A DNA stretch of 64,000 nucleotides from Herbiconiux sp. VKM Ac-1786 (GCF_015350805.1 NZ_JADKSG010000001.1:1784513-1848512), one strand, 5' to 3'; shown: positions 45,413-54,254, counted from the stretch's first letter. The notes: generated from the sequence alone by a model not told the origin. Translations and numbers: made by a program.

Positions 45413-45471
45413 GCGGGGCGGTCGCCGGGCCCGTGGGGCGCGGCGGCCGCCGACGCGGTCGGCCCGCGGGG

Positions 45472-45588
45472 TTGACCGGGGCCGGAGTGCGCCCCGTACG
45501 ATGAAGGGGATCCGAGCCGGGGGACTCTGATCGACTGGGGCGCCCTCGGGCGGCGGCACGCGCCCTCGGTCGACCGAGAGGCAGAGTC
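45472..45588 (+). promoter_or_regulatory. Promoter and structured leader B of the second S1 protease
   Basis: TTGACC (45472-45477) and TACGAT (45497-45502) place the start at 45509, the first base of GATCCGAGCCGGGGGACTC. The 80-base leader has GGCGGCAC (45552-45559) and GACCGAGAGGC (45572-45582). CTCGG (45565-45569) pairs with CCGAG (45574-45578) over the ribosome site; in addition GACTCTG in the conserved start can pair with CAGAGTC just before the ATG. The stems are kept although bases differ from leader A. Confidence 0.65.
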
Positions 45589-47946
45589 ATGACCGTCCGC
45601 ACCGCCGTCACCGGGTCGCTGACCGCCGTCGCCCTGCTCGCGGGGGCCCTCCTCGGGGTTCCGGCCCCGGCCGCGCGCGCCGACGAGACGCCCGCGCCCG
45701 TCGATCCCGGCCCCGTGGTGATGGGCGAGTTCCCGCTGCAGGCCTACGCCGCCGAGGCCGCCGAGGCCCCGCCCGAGCTGGTCGAGGCGCTCCGGCGCGA
45801 CCTCGGCATCACGCCCGAGCAGTTCTTCGCCCAGGCCGACGCGGCCGCCACCGCCGGCGGAGTCGTCGACGCGCTCGAGGCCGCGGGCACCGTCGTGCTG
45901 GGCTCGCGGCTCGAGGGCACCGAGCTCGTGGTGTCGGTGCCGAGCGACGCCGACGCCGACGCCGTCGAAGAGGCCGGCGCGGTCGCCGAGGTGAGCGAGC
46001 AGCCGGGCACGCCCGGCGCACCCGCCCGGCAGACGGCCGACCTCCCCGACGCCGAGCTGCTGCGCGACCTCGTCGGCGGTCAGGGGTACTACGACCACAA
46101 GGGCCTCTACGACTACTTCTGCTCCGTCGGCTTCAACGGCATCGACACCACGAGCGGCGCCGCCCAGTTCCTGACCGCCGGTCACTGCGTCACGCCCGGC
46201 GCCGAGTACGGCGGCCGCGTCTTCTCGCTCGAGCAGCAGGCCCCGGGTCAGGTGCCGCCCGTCGCCGGCACCCACCTCGGCTCGCCCCTGCCCGCCTCCC
46301 TGCGCTTCGGCGACTTCTACGACACCGCCCTCTACGCGACGGCCCCGGCCTGGACCCCGCTCCCCGCCGTCGGCAGCTGGGGCGGCAACCAGGGCCCGGC
46401 CGACGCGGGCGAGGGCGTGACCGTGCGCGACTACACGCGCGCCGTCGTGAACCAGAGCATCTGCAAGTCGGGCCGCAAGACCGGCTGGACCTGCGGCACG
46501 GTGAGCGCCGTCGACGTCGAGTCGACGATCGGCTCGACCGAGGTGAACGCGTTCCTCTCGAACGTCTGCGCCCTCAGCGGCGACAGCGGCGGCGCGGTCG
46601 TCTCGGGCTCCTACGCGGTCGGCGTGATCTCGTTCGGCGACTACAAGACCGGCTGCGGCGAGGCCGGTCGCACCACCGGCTCCTTCCCGATCGACTCGAA
46701 GTTCTTCCAGAGCGCCCTCGACGTGCAGACCTCGTGGGAGCCCCTCGTCGAGGTGCCCGTCCCCACCAGCGACACCCTGCTCGGCGGCGTGCCGCTCTAC
46801 CGCGGCGAGGCGGCCACCGGCACGGTGCCGGGCGGCGGCCTGCGCAACACGGTGCACCTCTCCGTCGACGGCGGCCCCGAGAAGCTGGTGCCCGTCGGCG
46901 CCGACGGGCGCTGGTCGATCCCCGATGCGGCCGGCCTCACCCCCGGCAGCCACGGCGTCAGTCTGTACACCAGCTACGGCGCGGGCATCCAGCGCTCGCC
47001 GGCCGTCACCGGCACCGTGCTCGTGGCCGATCGCCCCGCGGTCGACCGGCTCGACGGCGCCACGCGCTTCGACGTGGCCGTGGCGGTCGCCGACGAGGCC
47101 TTCCCGGGTACCGCTCCCGTGGTCTACGTCGCCACCGGCACGAACTACCCGGATGCGCTGAGCGCCGGCCCCGCCGCCGTCGCGAAGGGCGGCCCGCTGC
47201 TGCCGGTGCTCCCCGACACGGTGCCCGAGGTCGTCGCGGCCAAGATCGCCGCGCTGAAGCCGGCGCGCATCGTGATCGTCGGCGGCACCGACTCGGTGCG
47301 CGACTCGGTGCGGGCGGCGCTCCAGCAGCTGGTTCCGGATGCGCGGGTCGACCGCCTGGCCGGCGCCGACCGCTACGAGGCGAGCCGGTCCGTCGTGGCC
47401 GACGCCTTCTCGGTGGAGCCCCACGCCTACGTCGCCACCGGCGGAGGCTTCGCCGACGCCCTCTCGGCGGGCGGTGCCGCGGGCTCGAAGGGCGAGCCGG
47501 TCGTGCTCGTGAACGGGCCGGCGGCGGCGGCGGATGCGCCCACCCTCGAGCTCTTCCAGACCCTGAAGAGCGGCTCGCTCACCGTCGCGGGCGGCCGCTT
47601 CAGCGTCTCGGAGGGCGTGCTCGACTCGCTCAGCGCGGGAGTGCCGGCCACCGTCACCCGGGTCAGCGGCGACGACCGCTACTCGACCTCCGTCGCCCTG
47701 AACGCCGACGCCTTCGACCAGGCGGACACGGTCTACCTGGCGACCGGGCTGAACTTCCCCGACGCCCTCGCGGGCGGGGTGCTCGCCGGGCTCCGGGACG
47801 CTCCGCTGTACGTGGTGCCCGGCACCTGCGTGCCCCGCGGGGTGCTGGCCGGCATCGCCGAGCTCGGCGCGACCGACGTCGTGCTGCTCGGGGGCGGAAC
47901 AGCCCTGACGCCGGCGGTCGAGCAGCTCGCGCCCTGCTCGTTCTGA
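45589..47946 (+). CDS. Secreted alpha-lytic-like S1 protease with cell wall-binding repeats (copy 2)
   Basis: 785 residues, same plan as copy 1: signal peptide (ends about ARA at residue 28), pro-region with PPELVEALRRDLGITPEQ, protease domain with His199 (TAGHC), Asp in FYDTALY and Ser333 (GDSGGAVV), Ig-like module, and CW_binding_2 repeats from about 485, 587 and 689. Similar domain order, similar linker residues and the shared leader show a tandem duplication, but the protein halves have diverged, so substrates may differ. ATG 45589 follows GAGAGG. The final Cys (PCSF) is shared with copy 1 (PCGF). Confidence 0.93.
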   Translation: MTVRTAVTGSLTAVALLAGALLGVPAPAARADETPAPVDPGPVVMGEFPLQAYAAEAAEAPPELVEALRRDLGITPEQFFAQADAAATAGGVVDALEAAGTVVLGSRLEGTELVVSVPSDADADAVEEAGAVAEVSEQPGTPGAPARQTADLPDAELLRDLVGGQGYYDHKGLYDYFCSVGFNGIDTTSGAAQFLTAGHCVTPGAEYGGRVFSLEQQAPGQVPPVAGTHLGSPLPASLRFGDFYDTALYATAPAWTPLPAVGSWGGNQGPADAGEGVTVRDYTRAVVNQSICKSGRKTGWTCGTVSAVDVESTIGSTEVNAFLSNVCALSGDSGGAVVSGSYAVGVISFGDYKTGCGEAGRTTGSFPIDSKFFQSALDVQTSWEPLVEVPVPTSDTLLGGVPLYRGEAATGTVPGGGLRNTVHLSVDGGPEKLVPVGADGRWSIPDAAGLTPGSHGVSLYTSYGAGIQRSPAVTGTVLVADRPAVDRLDGATRFDVAVAVADEAFPGTAPVVYVATGTNYPDALSAGPAAVAKGGPLLPVLPDTVPEVVAAKIAALKPARIVIVGGTDSVRDSVRAALQQLVPDARVDRLAGADRYEASRSVVADAFSVEPHAYVATGGGFADALSAGGAAGSKGEPVVLVNGPAAAADAPTLELFQTLKSGSLTVAGGRFSVSEGVLDSLSAGVPATVTRVSGDDRYSTSVALNADAFDQADTVYLATGLNFPDALAGGVLAGLRDAPLYVVPGTCVPRGVLAGIAELGATDVVLLGGGTALTPAVEQLAPCSF

Positions 47947-47977
47947 TCCCGGCGCCCCGACCTGGGAGAATGAGCGC

Positions 47978-49087
47978 ATGAGCAACAGTTACGCCGCCGC
48001 CGGAGTCGACACCGAGGCGGGCGACCGCGCGGTCGAGCTGATGAAGGCGGCCGTGCAGCGGACGCACGGCCCCGAGGTGCTGGGCGGCGTGGGCGGGTTC
48101 GCCGGGATGTTCGACGTGTCGGCACTGAAGCAGTTCGAGCATCCGCTGCTCGCCACCTCGACCGACGGAGTGGGCACCAAGATCGCCATCGCGCAGGCCC
48201 TCGACAAGCACGACACCATCGGGCAGGACCTCGTGGGCATGGTCGTCGACGACATCGTCGTCGTGGGCGCGCGGCCGCTGTTCATGACCGACTACATCGC
48301 CTGCGGCAAGGTGGTGCCCGAGCGCATCGCCACGATCGTCGCGGGCATCGCCCGGGCCTGCTCCGAGACCGGAACGGCGCTCGTCGGGGGAGAGACGGCC
48401 GAGCATCCGGGGCTGATGGGCGACGACGACTACGACGTCGCGGGCGCCGCGGTGGGCGCGGTCGAGGCCGATGCGCTGCTCGGTGCCGAGCGGGTGCGGG
48501 ACGGCGACGTGGTGCTGGCGCTGGAGTCGTCGGGGCTGCACTCGAACGGGTACTCGCTGGTGCGCAAGATCCTCGCGGACGCCTCGCTGTCCTACTCCGA
48601 CCACTCGGCCGAGCTCGGCGGGGTCGTGGGCGAGGTGCTGCTCGAGCCGACCCGGCTGTACTCGGGGCCGCTCGTGCGGGTGCTCGCGCAGCCGGCGCTC
48701 TCGGGCGCCATCCACTCGCTCTCGCACGTGACGGGAGGCGGCATCGCGGCGAACCTCGCGCGGGTGCTGCCGCGCGGCGCGTGGGTCGAGGTCGATCGCT
48801 CGACGTGGTCGCCGGCGCCGGTGTTCCGCGTGCTGTCGTCGCTCGCGGGCTCGACGCTGGAGTCGGCCGAGGGCACCTGGAACCTCGGCGTCGGCTTCTT
48901 CGCGGTGGTCTCGGCCTCGTCGGCGACGGCGGTCGCGGCGGCGATCGAGGCGGAGGGCATCCGCACCTGGCCGGTCGGCACGGTCTCGACGGCGGCCCGC
49001 GCGTTCGCGGCGGCCGACGGCTTCGAGCAGGGCGCCAAGGGCGTCGACGGCGGCGCGGTGCGGCTCGTGGGGGCCTACGCCTCCTGA
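47978..49087 (+). CDS. purM: Phosphoribosylformylglycinamidine cyclo-ligase
   Basis: 369 residues. ATP-dependent closure of FGAM to AIR in purine synthesis. YAAAGVDTEAGDRAVELMK opens the protein; TDGVGTKIAIAQ, DDIVVVGARPLFMTDYIACG and GGETAEHPG are the family blocks. GAGAAT ends six bases before the ATG, so the message is probably leaderless. It stands apart from purF, separated by a beta-lactamase-like gene and two proteases. Confidence 0.97.
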   Translation: MSNSYAAAGVDTEAGDRAVELMKAAVQRTHGPEVLGGVGGFAGMFDVSALKQFEHPLLATSTDGVGTKIAIAQALDKHDTIGQDLVGMVVDDIVVVGARPLFMTDYIACGKVVPERIATIVAGIARACSETGTALVGGETAEHPGLMGDDDYDVAGAAVGAVEADALLGAERVRDGDVVLALESSGLHSNGYSLVRKILADASLSYSDHSAELGGVVGEVLLEPTRLYSGPLVRVLAQPALSGAIHSLSHVTGGGIAANLARVLPRGAWVEVDRSTWSPAPVFRVLSSLAGSTLESAEGTWNLGVGFFAVVSASSATAVAAAIEAEGIRTWPVGTVSTAARAFAAADGFEQGAKGVDGGAVRLVGAYAS

Positions 49088-49162
49088 CCCCTCACCCCGG
49101 CGCTCGCATAGGCGGGCGGGGCGCGAAACACGCGCGCAACGCGGGTGGGGCAGGATGGCGCG

Positions 49163-50569
49163 GTGGATGCTGCGCTGAACGAGTACGACGCCTACGACCT
49201 GCTGGGGGCGCTGCGGCGCCGGGAGGTGTCGGCCGTCGAGCTGGTCGAGGAGCACCTCGCGCTGATCGGTCGGCGGAACCCCGGGCTCGTCGCCCTGGTC
49301 ACCGTCGACGCCGAGGGCGCGCGGGCGCAGGCCGCCGAGACCGACCGCCGCCGGGAGGCCGGTGAGCCGCTCGGCCCGCTGGCCGGGCTGCCCGTCACGG
49401 TCAAGGACTCCTTCGACGTGCAGGGCCTGCGCACCAGCCAGGGCCGGCTCAGTGACTCGCGGATGCCCGCCCACGACGCCCCCGCGGTGGCCCGCCTCCG
49501 CCGCGCGGGCGCCGTGCTGCTCGGCAAGAGCAACGTGCCCCTTCTCCTCGCCGACAGCCAGTCGGCCAACGACGACTTCGGACGCACCGCCAACCCGTGG
49601 GATCCCGCCCGCACCCCCGGTGGCTCCTCCGGCGGCTCGGCCGCCTCCGTGGCCGCGGGGTTCGCGGCGGGCGAGCTCGGCAGCGACCTGGCGGGCTCGA
49701 TCCGCATCCCGGCGGCCTGGTGCGGGGTGTTCGGGCACCGGCCGAGCACGGGCACCGTCTCCAAGCGCGGGCACCTGCCCTGGCCCGGCGGCGGGCTGCT
49801 CGAACCGCCGCTCTCGGCCTCGGGGCCGCTCGCCCGGTCGGCGCGCGACCTCGCCCTGCTGATGGACGTCGTCGCCGGCCCCGCCGAGCCCGACGCCGAG
49901 GGCTGGCGGCTGGCGCTGCCGGCGTCCCGGGTGTCCGGCCTCGGCGGCACGCGGGTGGCGCTGTGGAGCGATCCCGAGCTGCCGGTCGACGCCGAGACGG
50001 CCGAGGCGATCGGCGCCTTCGCCCGCCGCCTCGAGGAGGCCGGGTGCGAGGTGGTGGGGCTCGAGCATCCGCCCGTCGCCGGGGCCGAGGCGCTCGAGTT
50101 CTTCGCGCTGCTGCAGCAGATCGAGCTGGCGAACACGGTGACGGATGCCCCTGACGACCCCCTTCCGGGCATCGGCGACGTCTGGCGGGCCTGGGAGAGG
50201 CAGCGGACGGTCACCGAGCGGTGGAGCGCCCTGTTCCGCGGGCCGGGGCGGGCGGACGGCATCGACGTCGTGCTCGCCCCGGTCGTGCCGACGACCGCCC
50301 CGCTGCACTCGGACGTGCCCGCCGCCCGGCGCACGATCGACGTGGACGGGCAGGCGCAGCCGTCGTCGCTCGTCGGCGACTGGAGCCGCCTGGCGGCCAT
50401 CGGGCGGAACCCCGCCACGGCGATCCCCGTCGGGCTCGGCCGCCGCTCGGGGCTGCCGGTCGGCGCGCAGCTGATCGGGCCCTACCTCGGCGACCGCACC
50501 ACGCTCGCGGTCGCGGCGCTCGCCGAGCGGGCCGGGCTGCTGCTGTCGGAGCGCCCGCCCGCGGAGTAG
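49163..50569 (+). CDS. Amidase (amidase signature family)
   Basis: 468 residues from GTG 49163. The Ser-cisSer-Lys triad is present: Lys in LPVTVKDSFDV, cis-Ser in GGSSGGSAAS and nucleophile Ser in GSDLAGSIRIPA. It hydrolyses an amide of unknown identity; indoleacetamide or fatty-acid amide hydrolases and GatA share this fold, but no gatC or gatB is adjacent and the C-terminus differs from GatA. CAGGAT ends six bases before the GTG. Confidence 0.93.
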   Translation: MDAALNEYDAYDLLGALRRREVSAVELVEEHLALIGRRNPGLVALVTVDAEGARAQAAETDRRREAGEPLGPLAGLPVTVKDSFDVQGLRTSQGRLSDSRMPAHDAPAVARLRRAGAVLLGKSNVPLLLADSQSANDDFGRTANPWDPARTPGGSSGGSAASVAAGFAAGELGSDLAGSIRIPAAWCGVFGHRPSTGTVSKRGHLPWPGGGLLEPPLSASGPLARSARDLALLMDVVAGPAEPDAEGWRLALPASRVSGLGGTRVALWSDPELPVDAETAEAIGAFARRLEEAGCEVVGLEHPPVAGAEALEFFALLQQIELANTVTDAPDDPLPGIGDVWRAWERQRTVTERWSALFRGPGRADGIDVVLAPVVPTTAPLHSDVPAARRTIDVDGQAQPSSLVGDWSRLAAIGRNPATAIPVGLGRRSGLPVGAQLIGPYLGDRTTLAVAALAERAGLLLSERPPAE

Positions 50570-50572
50570 CAT
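50567..50572 (+). promoter_or_regulatory. -10 box TAGCAT of a leaderless TfoX-like gene, overlapping the amidase stop codon
   Basis: The TAG stop of the amidase is the start of TAGCAT, which ends six bases before the next ATG (50579). The same arrangement occurs between tag and gabT. Confidence 0.5.
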
Positions 50573-50578
50573 TCCGGC

Positions 50579-50917
50579 ATGGCGGCGCCGGTCAGCTCGC
50601 AGGAGGCCCTCGAGGCGCTCGATCTCGTGGTGGCCGAGCTCGGCGATCCGGGCATCGTGCGCTCGCGCATGATGGGGCGGCCCGTGCTCACCCTCGCCGG
50701 CACGATGTTCGCGGTGCTGAACGGCGACGCGCTGGGGCTGAAGCTCGGCGCAGGCACTCCCGTCTTCGTGGAGGCCCGGGCGCTCGAAGGCGCTGCGCTG
50801 CTCGATCCCGGGGGGAAGGGCCGCCCGTTCAAGGACTGGGTGGCGCTGCCGCTCGAGCACGCCGCGCTCTGGCCGCGCTTCGCGGCCGACGCCCTCGACG
50901 CGGCGCGCCCTCGCTGA
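50579..50917 (+). CDS. TfoX N-terminal-like protein
   Basis: 112 residues with the TfoX-N pattern: RSRMMGRPVLTLAGTMFAVLNGDALGLKLG, then GRPFKDWVALP. TfoX is a competence regulator in proteobacteria; in actinobacteria these single-domain forms have no known role. Predicted leaderless start directly after the amidase. Convergent with the glycosylase gene (3-base gap). Confidence 0.82.
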   Translation: MAAPVSSQEALEALDLVVAELGDPGIVRSRMMGRPVLTLAGTMFAVLNGDALGLKLGAGTPVFVEARALEGAALLDPGGKGRPFKDWVALPLEHAALWPRFAADALDAARPR

Positions 50918-50920
50918 CGC

Positions 50921-51859
50921 CTACGAGTCGGCGTCGAGCGCCACGCGCAGCAGCAGAGTGACCCAGGTGCGGTACGGCGCCCACCCGGCCGAGAGCGCAG
51001 TCAGCTCCTCGGGCGTCGGCGGCCGCGGCAGCCGGTACGCGTGCTGCGCCGCGAGCGCGAGGCGTCCCTCGTGCACGGGGGCGTGGTCGGAGTCGCCCGC
51101 ACCCCGCAGCAGGATCAGCTCGGCCGAGAACGGCCCGATCCCCGGCAGCTCCTGCAGCGCGGCCAGCGCCTCGTCGCGCGGAAGGGCCCGCAGCCGGGCG
51201 CTGTCGAGCACGTTCGCGGCCGCCGCCGCTCCGAGGGCGCGCAGCCGTTCGACCTTCGGGCCGGGCAGCCCGCGGAACGACTCCAGCCCCGCCAGCACGC
51301 GGGGCGCAGGGAACGCCTGCTGCGGCCGCCCGTCGACGACCACCGTCTCGCCGAGCTCGGCGGCCATCCGCTGCTTCAGCGCCGCGGCCTGAGTCATGCG
51401 GGTGCGCTGCCCGATGATCGCCCAGGCCGCCGCCTCGTACCACGACCAGAACGCCACGGGCCGGAGCCCGGGGTACCGCCGCTGCAGCGAGCCCACGACC
51501 TCGTCCCGCTCGCCCACGGCGGCGAATCCGCTCCCGTCGACGTCGAGCGACAGGATGCGCGTGAGCTGCGCCGTGGCCGCCGAGAGCTCGGCGCGGCCGA
51601 GCGCGCGCTCCGCGAACAGGCGCCCGCGCACGCCGCCGCCGTCGTCCTGGGTGGCCGAGACGCCGACCGTGCGCCACGACCCCTCGAGCGCGAAGGCGGC
51701 GTCGAGCGACTCGGCGCCCACCGCGTCCCGGGCCGCCGGCGTGAACCCCTCGAGGAATCGGATGCCCGCCGCCAGCGAGAACGGGCCCCTCGGCTCGATC
51801 CGCACCGTGCCGCGCACCTGCCCGCGCTCCTGCTCCGCGTGCTCCTGTTCCCCACCCAC
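50921..51859 (-). CDS. AlkA-like DNA-3-methyladenine glycosylase 2 family protein
   Basis: 312 residues from GTG 51859 with GAGGGGG eight bases upstream. N-terminal beta domain (RIEPRGPFSLAAGIRFLEGF) and a helix-hairpin-helix ending LQELPGIGPFSAELILLRG. It should excise alkylated bases. In ungapped alignment with E. coli AlkA the catalytic Asp238 falls on Glu of PVHEGR, so activity may be altered. A very long open frame extends upstream antisense to other genes, but homology begins only near 51810. Confidence 0.88.
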   Translation of the reverse strand: MGGEQEHAEQERGQVRGTVRIEPRGPFSLAAGIRFLEGFTPAARDAVGAESLDAAFALEGSWRTVGVSATQDDGGGVRGRLFAERALGRAELSAATAQLTRILSLDVDGSGFAAVGERDEVVGSLQRRYPGLRPVAFWSWYEAAAWAIIGQRTRMTQAAALKQRMAAELGETVVVDGRPQQAFPAPRVLAGLESFRGLPGPKVERLRALGAAAAANVLDSARLRALPRDEALAALQELPGIGPFSAELILLRGAGDSDHAPVHEGRLALAAQHAYRLPRPPTPEELTALSAGWAPYRTWVTLLLRVALDADS

Positions 51860-51973
51860 AGCGACCCCCTCGCTCGCGACCAGTGTGCCCGAGCGCACCC
51901 GAGCCCACACCGGATGCCCAGCCGACGCCCAGACGACGAGCGGCCGCCCCGGGCATCCGGGTACCCTGGTCGC

Positions 51974-52216
51974 ATGACTACACCCGCACTCGCGCACCTC
52001 ACCGGCGGCCCGCTCGACGACCAGACCATCCCGCTCGACGACGGAGCGCCCGAGGAGCTCGTGCTCCCCTACAGCGACGGCCAGGTCGTCTACACGCTCG
52101 TTCCCGACGCCCCCGAGGCCGAGGGCCCCGCGACGGCGCAGTACCGCTTCAACGAGGTCTCCGAGATCCTGAATCAGGACGAGTACGACGAGATCCGCCC
52201 CGAGTCGAACCTCTGA
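51974..52216 (+). CDS. Conserved hypothetical protein (80 aa)
   Basis: 80 residues, acidic, starting MTTPALAHLTGGPLDDQ. The pattern LTGGPLDDQTIPL, VLPYSDGQVVYTL and AQYRFNEVSE occurs as a small beta-rich protein family in actinobacteria and their phages; function unknown. TACCCT ends six bases before the ATG, suggesting a leaderless message. Divergent from the AlkA-like gene. Confidence 0.8.
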   Translation: MTTPALAHLTGGPLDDQTIPLDDGAPEELVLPYSDGQVVYTLVPDAPEAEGPATAQYRFNEVSEILNQDEYDEIRPESNL

Positions 52217-52312
52217 GCGGCTCCGCGGGCGCGTAATACGCCCGTAACGGCGGGCCGCTAGCCTCGATCGCACGAACCCGGGCTCGTCGAGCCCCGGCGA
52301 AGGAGGCCCGCC

Positions 52313-53359
52313 ATGACGTTCCAGGTACCCGTCGTCGACATCGCGCCCTACGTGACGGGCGGCAGCGCCGGCGAGCGCGCCGCCGTCGCGCGGGCGATCG
52401 ATGCGGCGTGCTCCGAGGTCGGGTTCATCCAGATCCTCGGTCACGGCATCGCGCCCGCCGTGCAGCAGGGCCTCGCCGACGCGCTCGACGAGTTCTTCGC
52501 CCTCGACCTCGAGACGAAGAAGACCTTCCGCACGCCGCCCGGGATCAACCGCGGGTACTCCGCGCCGAAGTCCGAGTCGCTCAGCCTCAGCCTCGGGGTG
52601 GAGTCGGCCAGCCGCATGAACGACTTCTTCGAGGCCTTCAACGTCGGCGCCGCGCAGAGCGACTACCCCGGCGTCGAGCTCGACGCCGAGAACTACGCCG
52701 AGAACCTCTGGCCGGGCGCCGCGGCCCCCGGCTTCGAGCCGCGCGTGCAGGCCTACTTCGCCGAGGCCCGCCGGGTGGCGAACACGATGACCGACATCTT
52801 CGCGGATGCCCTCGGCCTCCCCGCAGGGTTCTTCGACGCCTTCACGGGCCATTCTCTCGACGTGCTGCGGATGAACAACTACGCCCTCCCGCCCGGCACC
52901 GTCGACCTCGACGGCGAGCTCACCGGGATGGGCGAGCACACCGACTACGGCATCGTCACCGTGCTCTGGGCCGACCAGGTGCGCGGGCTGCAGGTGCTCG
53001 GCTCCGACGGCTCGTGGAACGATGTCAGCCCCGCCGACGGGGCCCTGCTGATCAACCTCGGCGACCTCACCGCCCGGTGGACGAACGAGCGCTGGATGTC
53101 GACCCTGCACCGCGTGAAGCCGCCCATCGTCGACGGCACGATCGAGCGCCGCCGCTCGGCCGCGTTCTTCCACGACGGCGACGTCGACGCGGTGATCGCG
53201 ACGCTGCCGTCGTGCGTCTCGGCCGAGCATCCGAACCTCTACGAGCCCGTCACCGTCGGCGAGCACATCGCCGCGAAGCTCGCCGGCTCCCGGGCCGGCG
53301 TGAGCAACGCGGGGGCGGCCCGCGAGGCGGCCCGCGTCCTGGCGGCCGCCGCCCGCTGA
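52313..53359 (+). CDS. Isopenicillin N synthase-like 2-oxoglutarate/Fe(II) oxygenase
   Basis: 348 residues, jelly-roll oxygenase. Iron ligands His and Asp in GEHTDYGIVTVL and the distal His in STLHRVK; the co-substrate pair is Arg/Ser in ERRRSAAFF. The N-terminal VVDIAPYVTG and FIQILGHGI are the standard DIOX_N domain. A strong GAAGGAGG ribosome site precedes the ATG. A 6-bp inverted repeat (CGGGCG and CGCCCG, 52226-52244) lies in the upstream region. Substrate unknown; stand-alone members often act in amino acid or secondary metabolism. Confidence 0.93.
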   Translation: MTFQVPVVDIAPYVTGGSAGERAAVARAIDAACSEVGFIQILGHGIAPAVQQGLADALDEFFALDLETKKTFRTPPGINRGYSAPKSESLSLSLGVESASRMNDFFEAFNVGAAQSDYPGVELDAENYAENLWPGAAAPGFEPRVQAYFAEARRVANTMTDIFADALGLPAGFFDAFTGHSLDVLRMNNYALPPGTVDLDGELTGMGEHTDYGIVTVLWADQVRGLQVLGSDGSWNDVSPADGALLINLGDLTARWTNERWMSTLHRVKPPIVDGTIERRRSAAFFHDGDVDAVIATLPSCVSAEHPNLYEPVTVGEHIAAKLAGSRAGVSNAGAAREAARVLAAAAR

Positions 53360-53391
53360 CCTCGGCCGCGACACGCTGACCCCGGGCCGCG

Positions 53392-54192
53392 TCAGGGCGC
53401 GGCGCTGCGGCCGGCCCGCCGCGTCTCGTCGGGGGTCTCGCCGAGCACCGCGGCGTAGCGACGCGAGAAGTGCGGGTAGTCGGTGTACCCGAGCTCGGCC
53501 GAGAGGTCGCTGAGCGGGGTCTCCGGATGCGCGTGCAGCCGTGTCGCCGCCTCCTGCAGCCTCCGGCACTCGATCAGCCACTTCGGCCCGACCCCCACCC
53601 GCTCGTGGAGCAGCCGTTCGAGCGTGCGCAGCGACACCCCAGCGCCCTTCGCCAGCTCGGCCGCGCGCAGGATCGAGGCGTCCTCCTCCGCCCGCCGGCA
53701 CACCGCGTTCACCAGCCGGCCGCGCTCGTCCACCCCGGCGGCGAGCGGCAGCAGCCAGCGCCGCAGCGTGTCGACGAGGCCCTCGCGGGCCCGCTCGGCG
53801 GGCGCCTGCGTCATCAGCGCGCGCACCTCGCGCAGCGGACCCCCGGCGTAGGGGAGCTCTCGCCCGACCGCGTCCGCCGGCGGATCGTCGGAGAGCAGCA
53901 CCGCGGCCGCGGGCCGGAACAGCACGCCGACCGCCCAGCCCGCTCCCGACAACCGCTGCACCGACAGCCGTGGATCGGGCCCCGCGAGCACCGTCCGGTG
54001 CGGTTCGACGACGACGTTCACGGCCGGGTAGCTCAGCACGCGCTGCGGCAGCTCCACGCCGTCGGGCAGGTTCCAGCGCACCACCCAGACGTGACGCACG
54101 AGCTCGCCGAGACCGGGGCCGAGCTCGAAGCGGTCGAAGGCGACGCCGGGCGCCCCGGGGTTCAGGTGACCCTTGGAGTGCGGTTCGGGCAT
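53392..54192 (-). CDS. AraC-family transcriptional regulator
   Basis: 266 residues. The N-terminal domain (FDRFELGPGLGELVRHVWVVRW) is the DUF6597-type sensor. The C-terminal double helix-turn-helix (AELAKGAGVSLRTLERLLHERVG and LSDLSAELGYTDYPHFSRRYAAVLGETP) is AraC type. It is divergent from a VOC gene, with a palindrome between, so it likely controls it. Confidence 0.93.
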   Translation of the reverse strand: MPEPHSKGHLNPGAPGVAFDRFELGPGLGELVRHVWVVRWNLPDGVELPQRVLSYPAVNVVVEPHRTVLAGPDPRLSVQRLSGAGWAVGVLFRPAAAVLLSDDPPADAVGRELPYAGGPLREVRALMTQAPAERAREGLVDTLRRWLLPLAAGVDERGRLVNAVCRRAEEDASILRAAELAKGAGVSLRTLERLLHERVGVGPKWLIECRRLQEAATRLHAHPETPLSDLSAELGYTDYPHFSRRYAAVLGETPDETRRAGRSAAP

Positions 54193-54211
54193 CCGACCCC
54201 CTCCTGTCGCA

Positions 54212-54221
54212 CTTGTACAAG
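54212..54221. promoter_or_regulatory. Palindrome CTTGTACAAG between AraC regulator and VOC gene
   Basis: A perfect 10-base palindrome, 20 bases before the regulator's start and about 22 bases upstream of the VOC gene's TAGCAT box (54243-54248). Could be an operator, although AraC proteins usually bind direct repeats. Confidence 0.35.
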
Positions 54222-54254
54222 ACGCGGCCGGGCCGCAGTTCCTAGCATGGCGGC

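Noticed and set aside
47663-50860. A 1065-codon open frame on the minus strand
   Set aside because: Antisense to purM and the amidase, with no recognisable domain.
51860-54220. Long minus-strand extension of the AlkA-like frame
   Set aside because: Homology to glycosylases starts only near 51810; the extension is antisense to the oxygenase and in another frame of the AraC gene.
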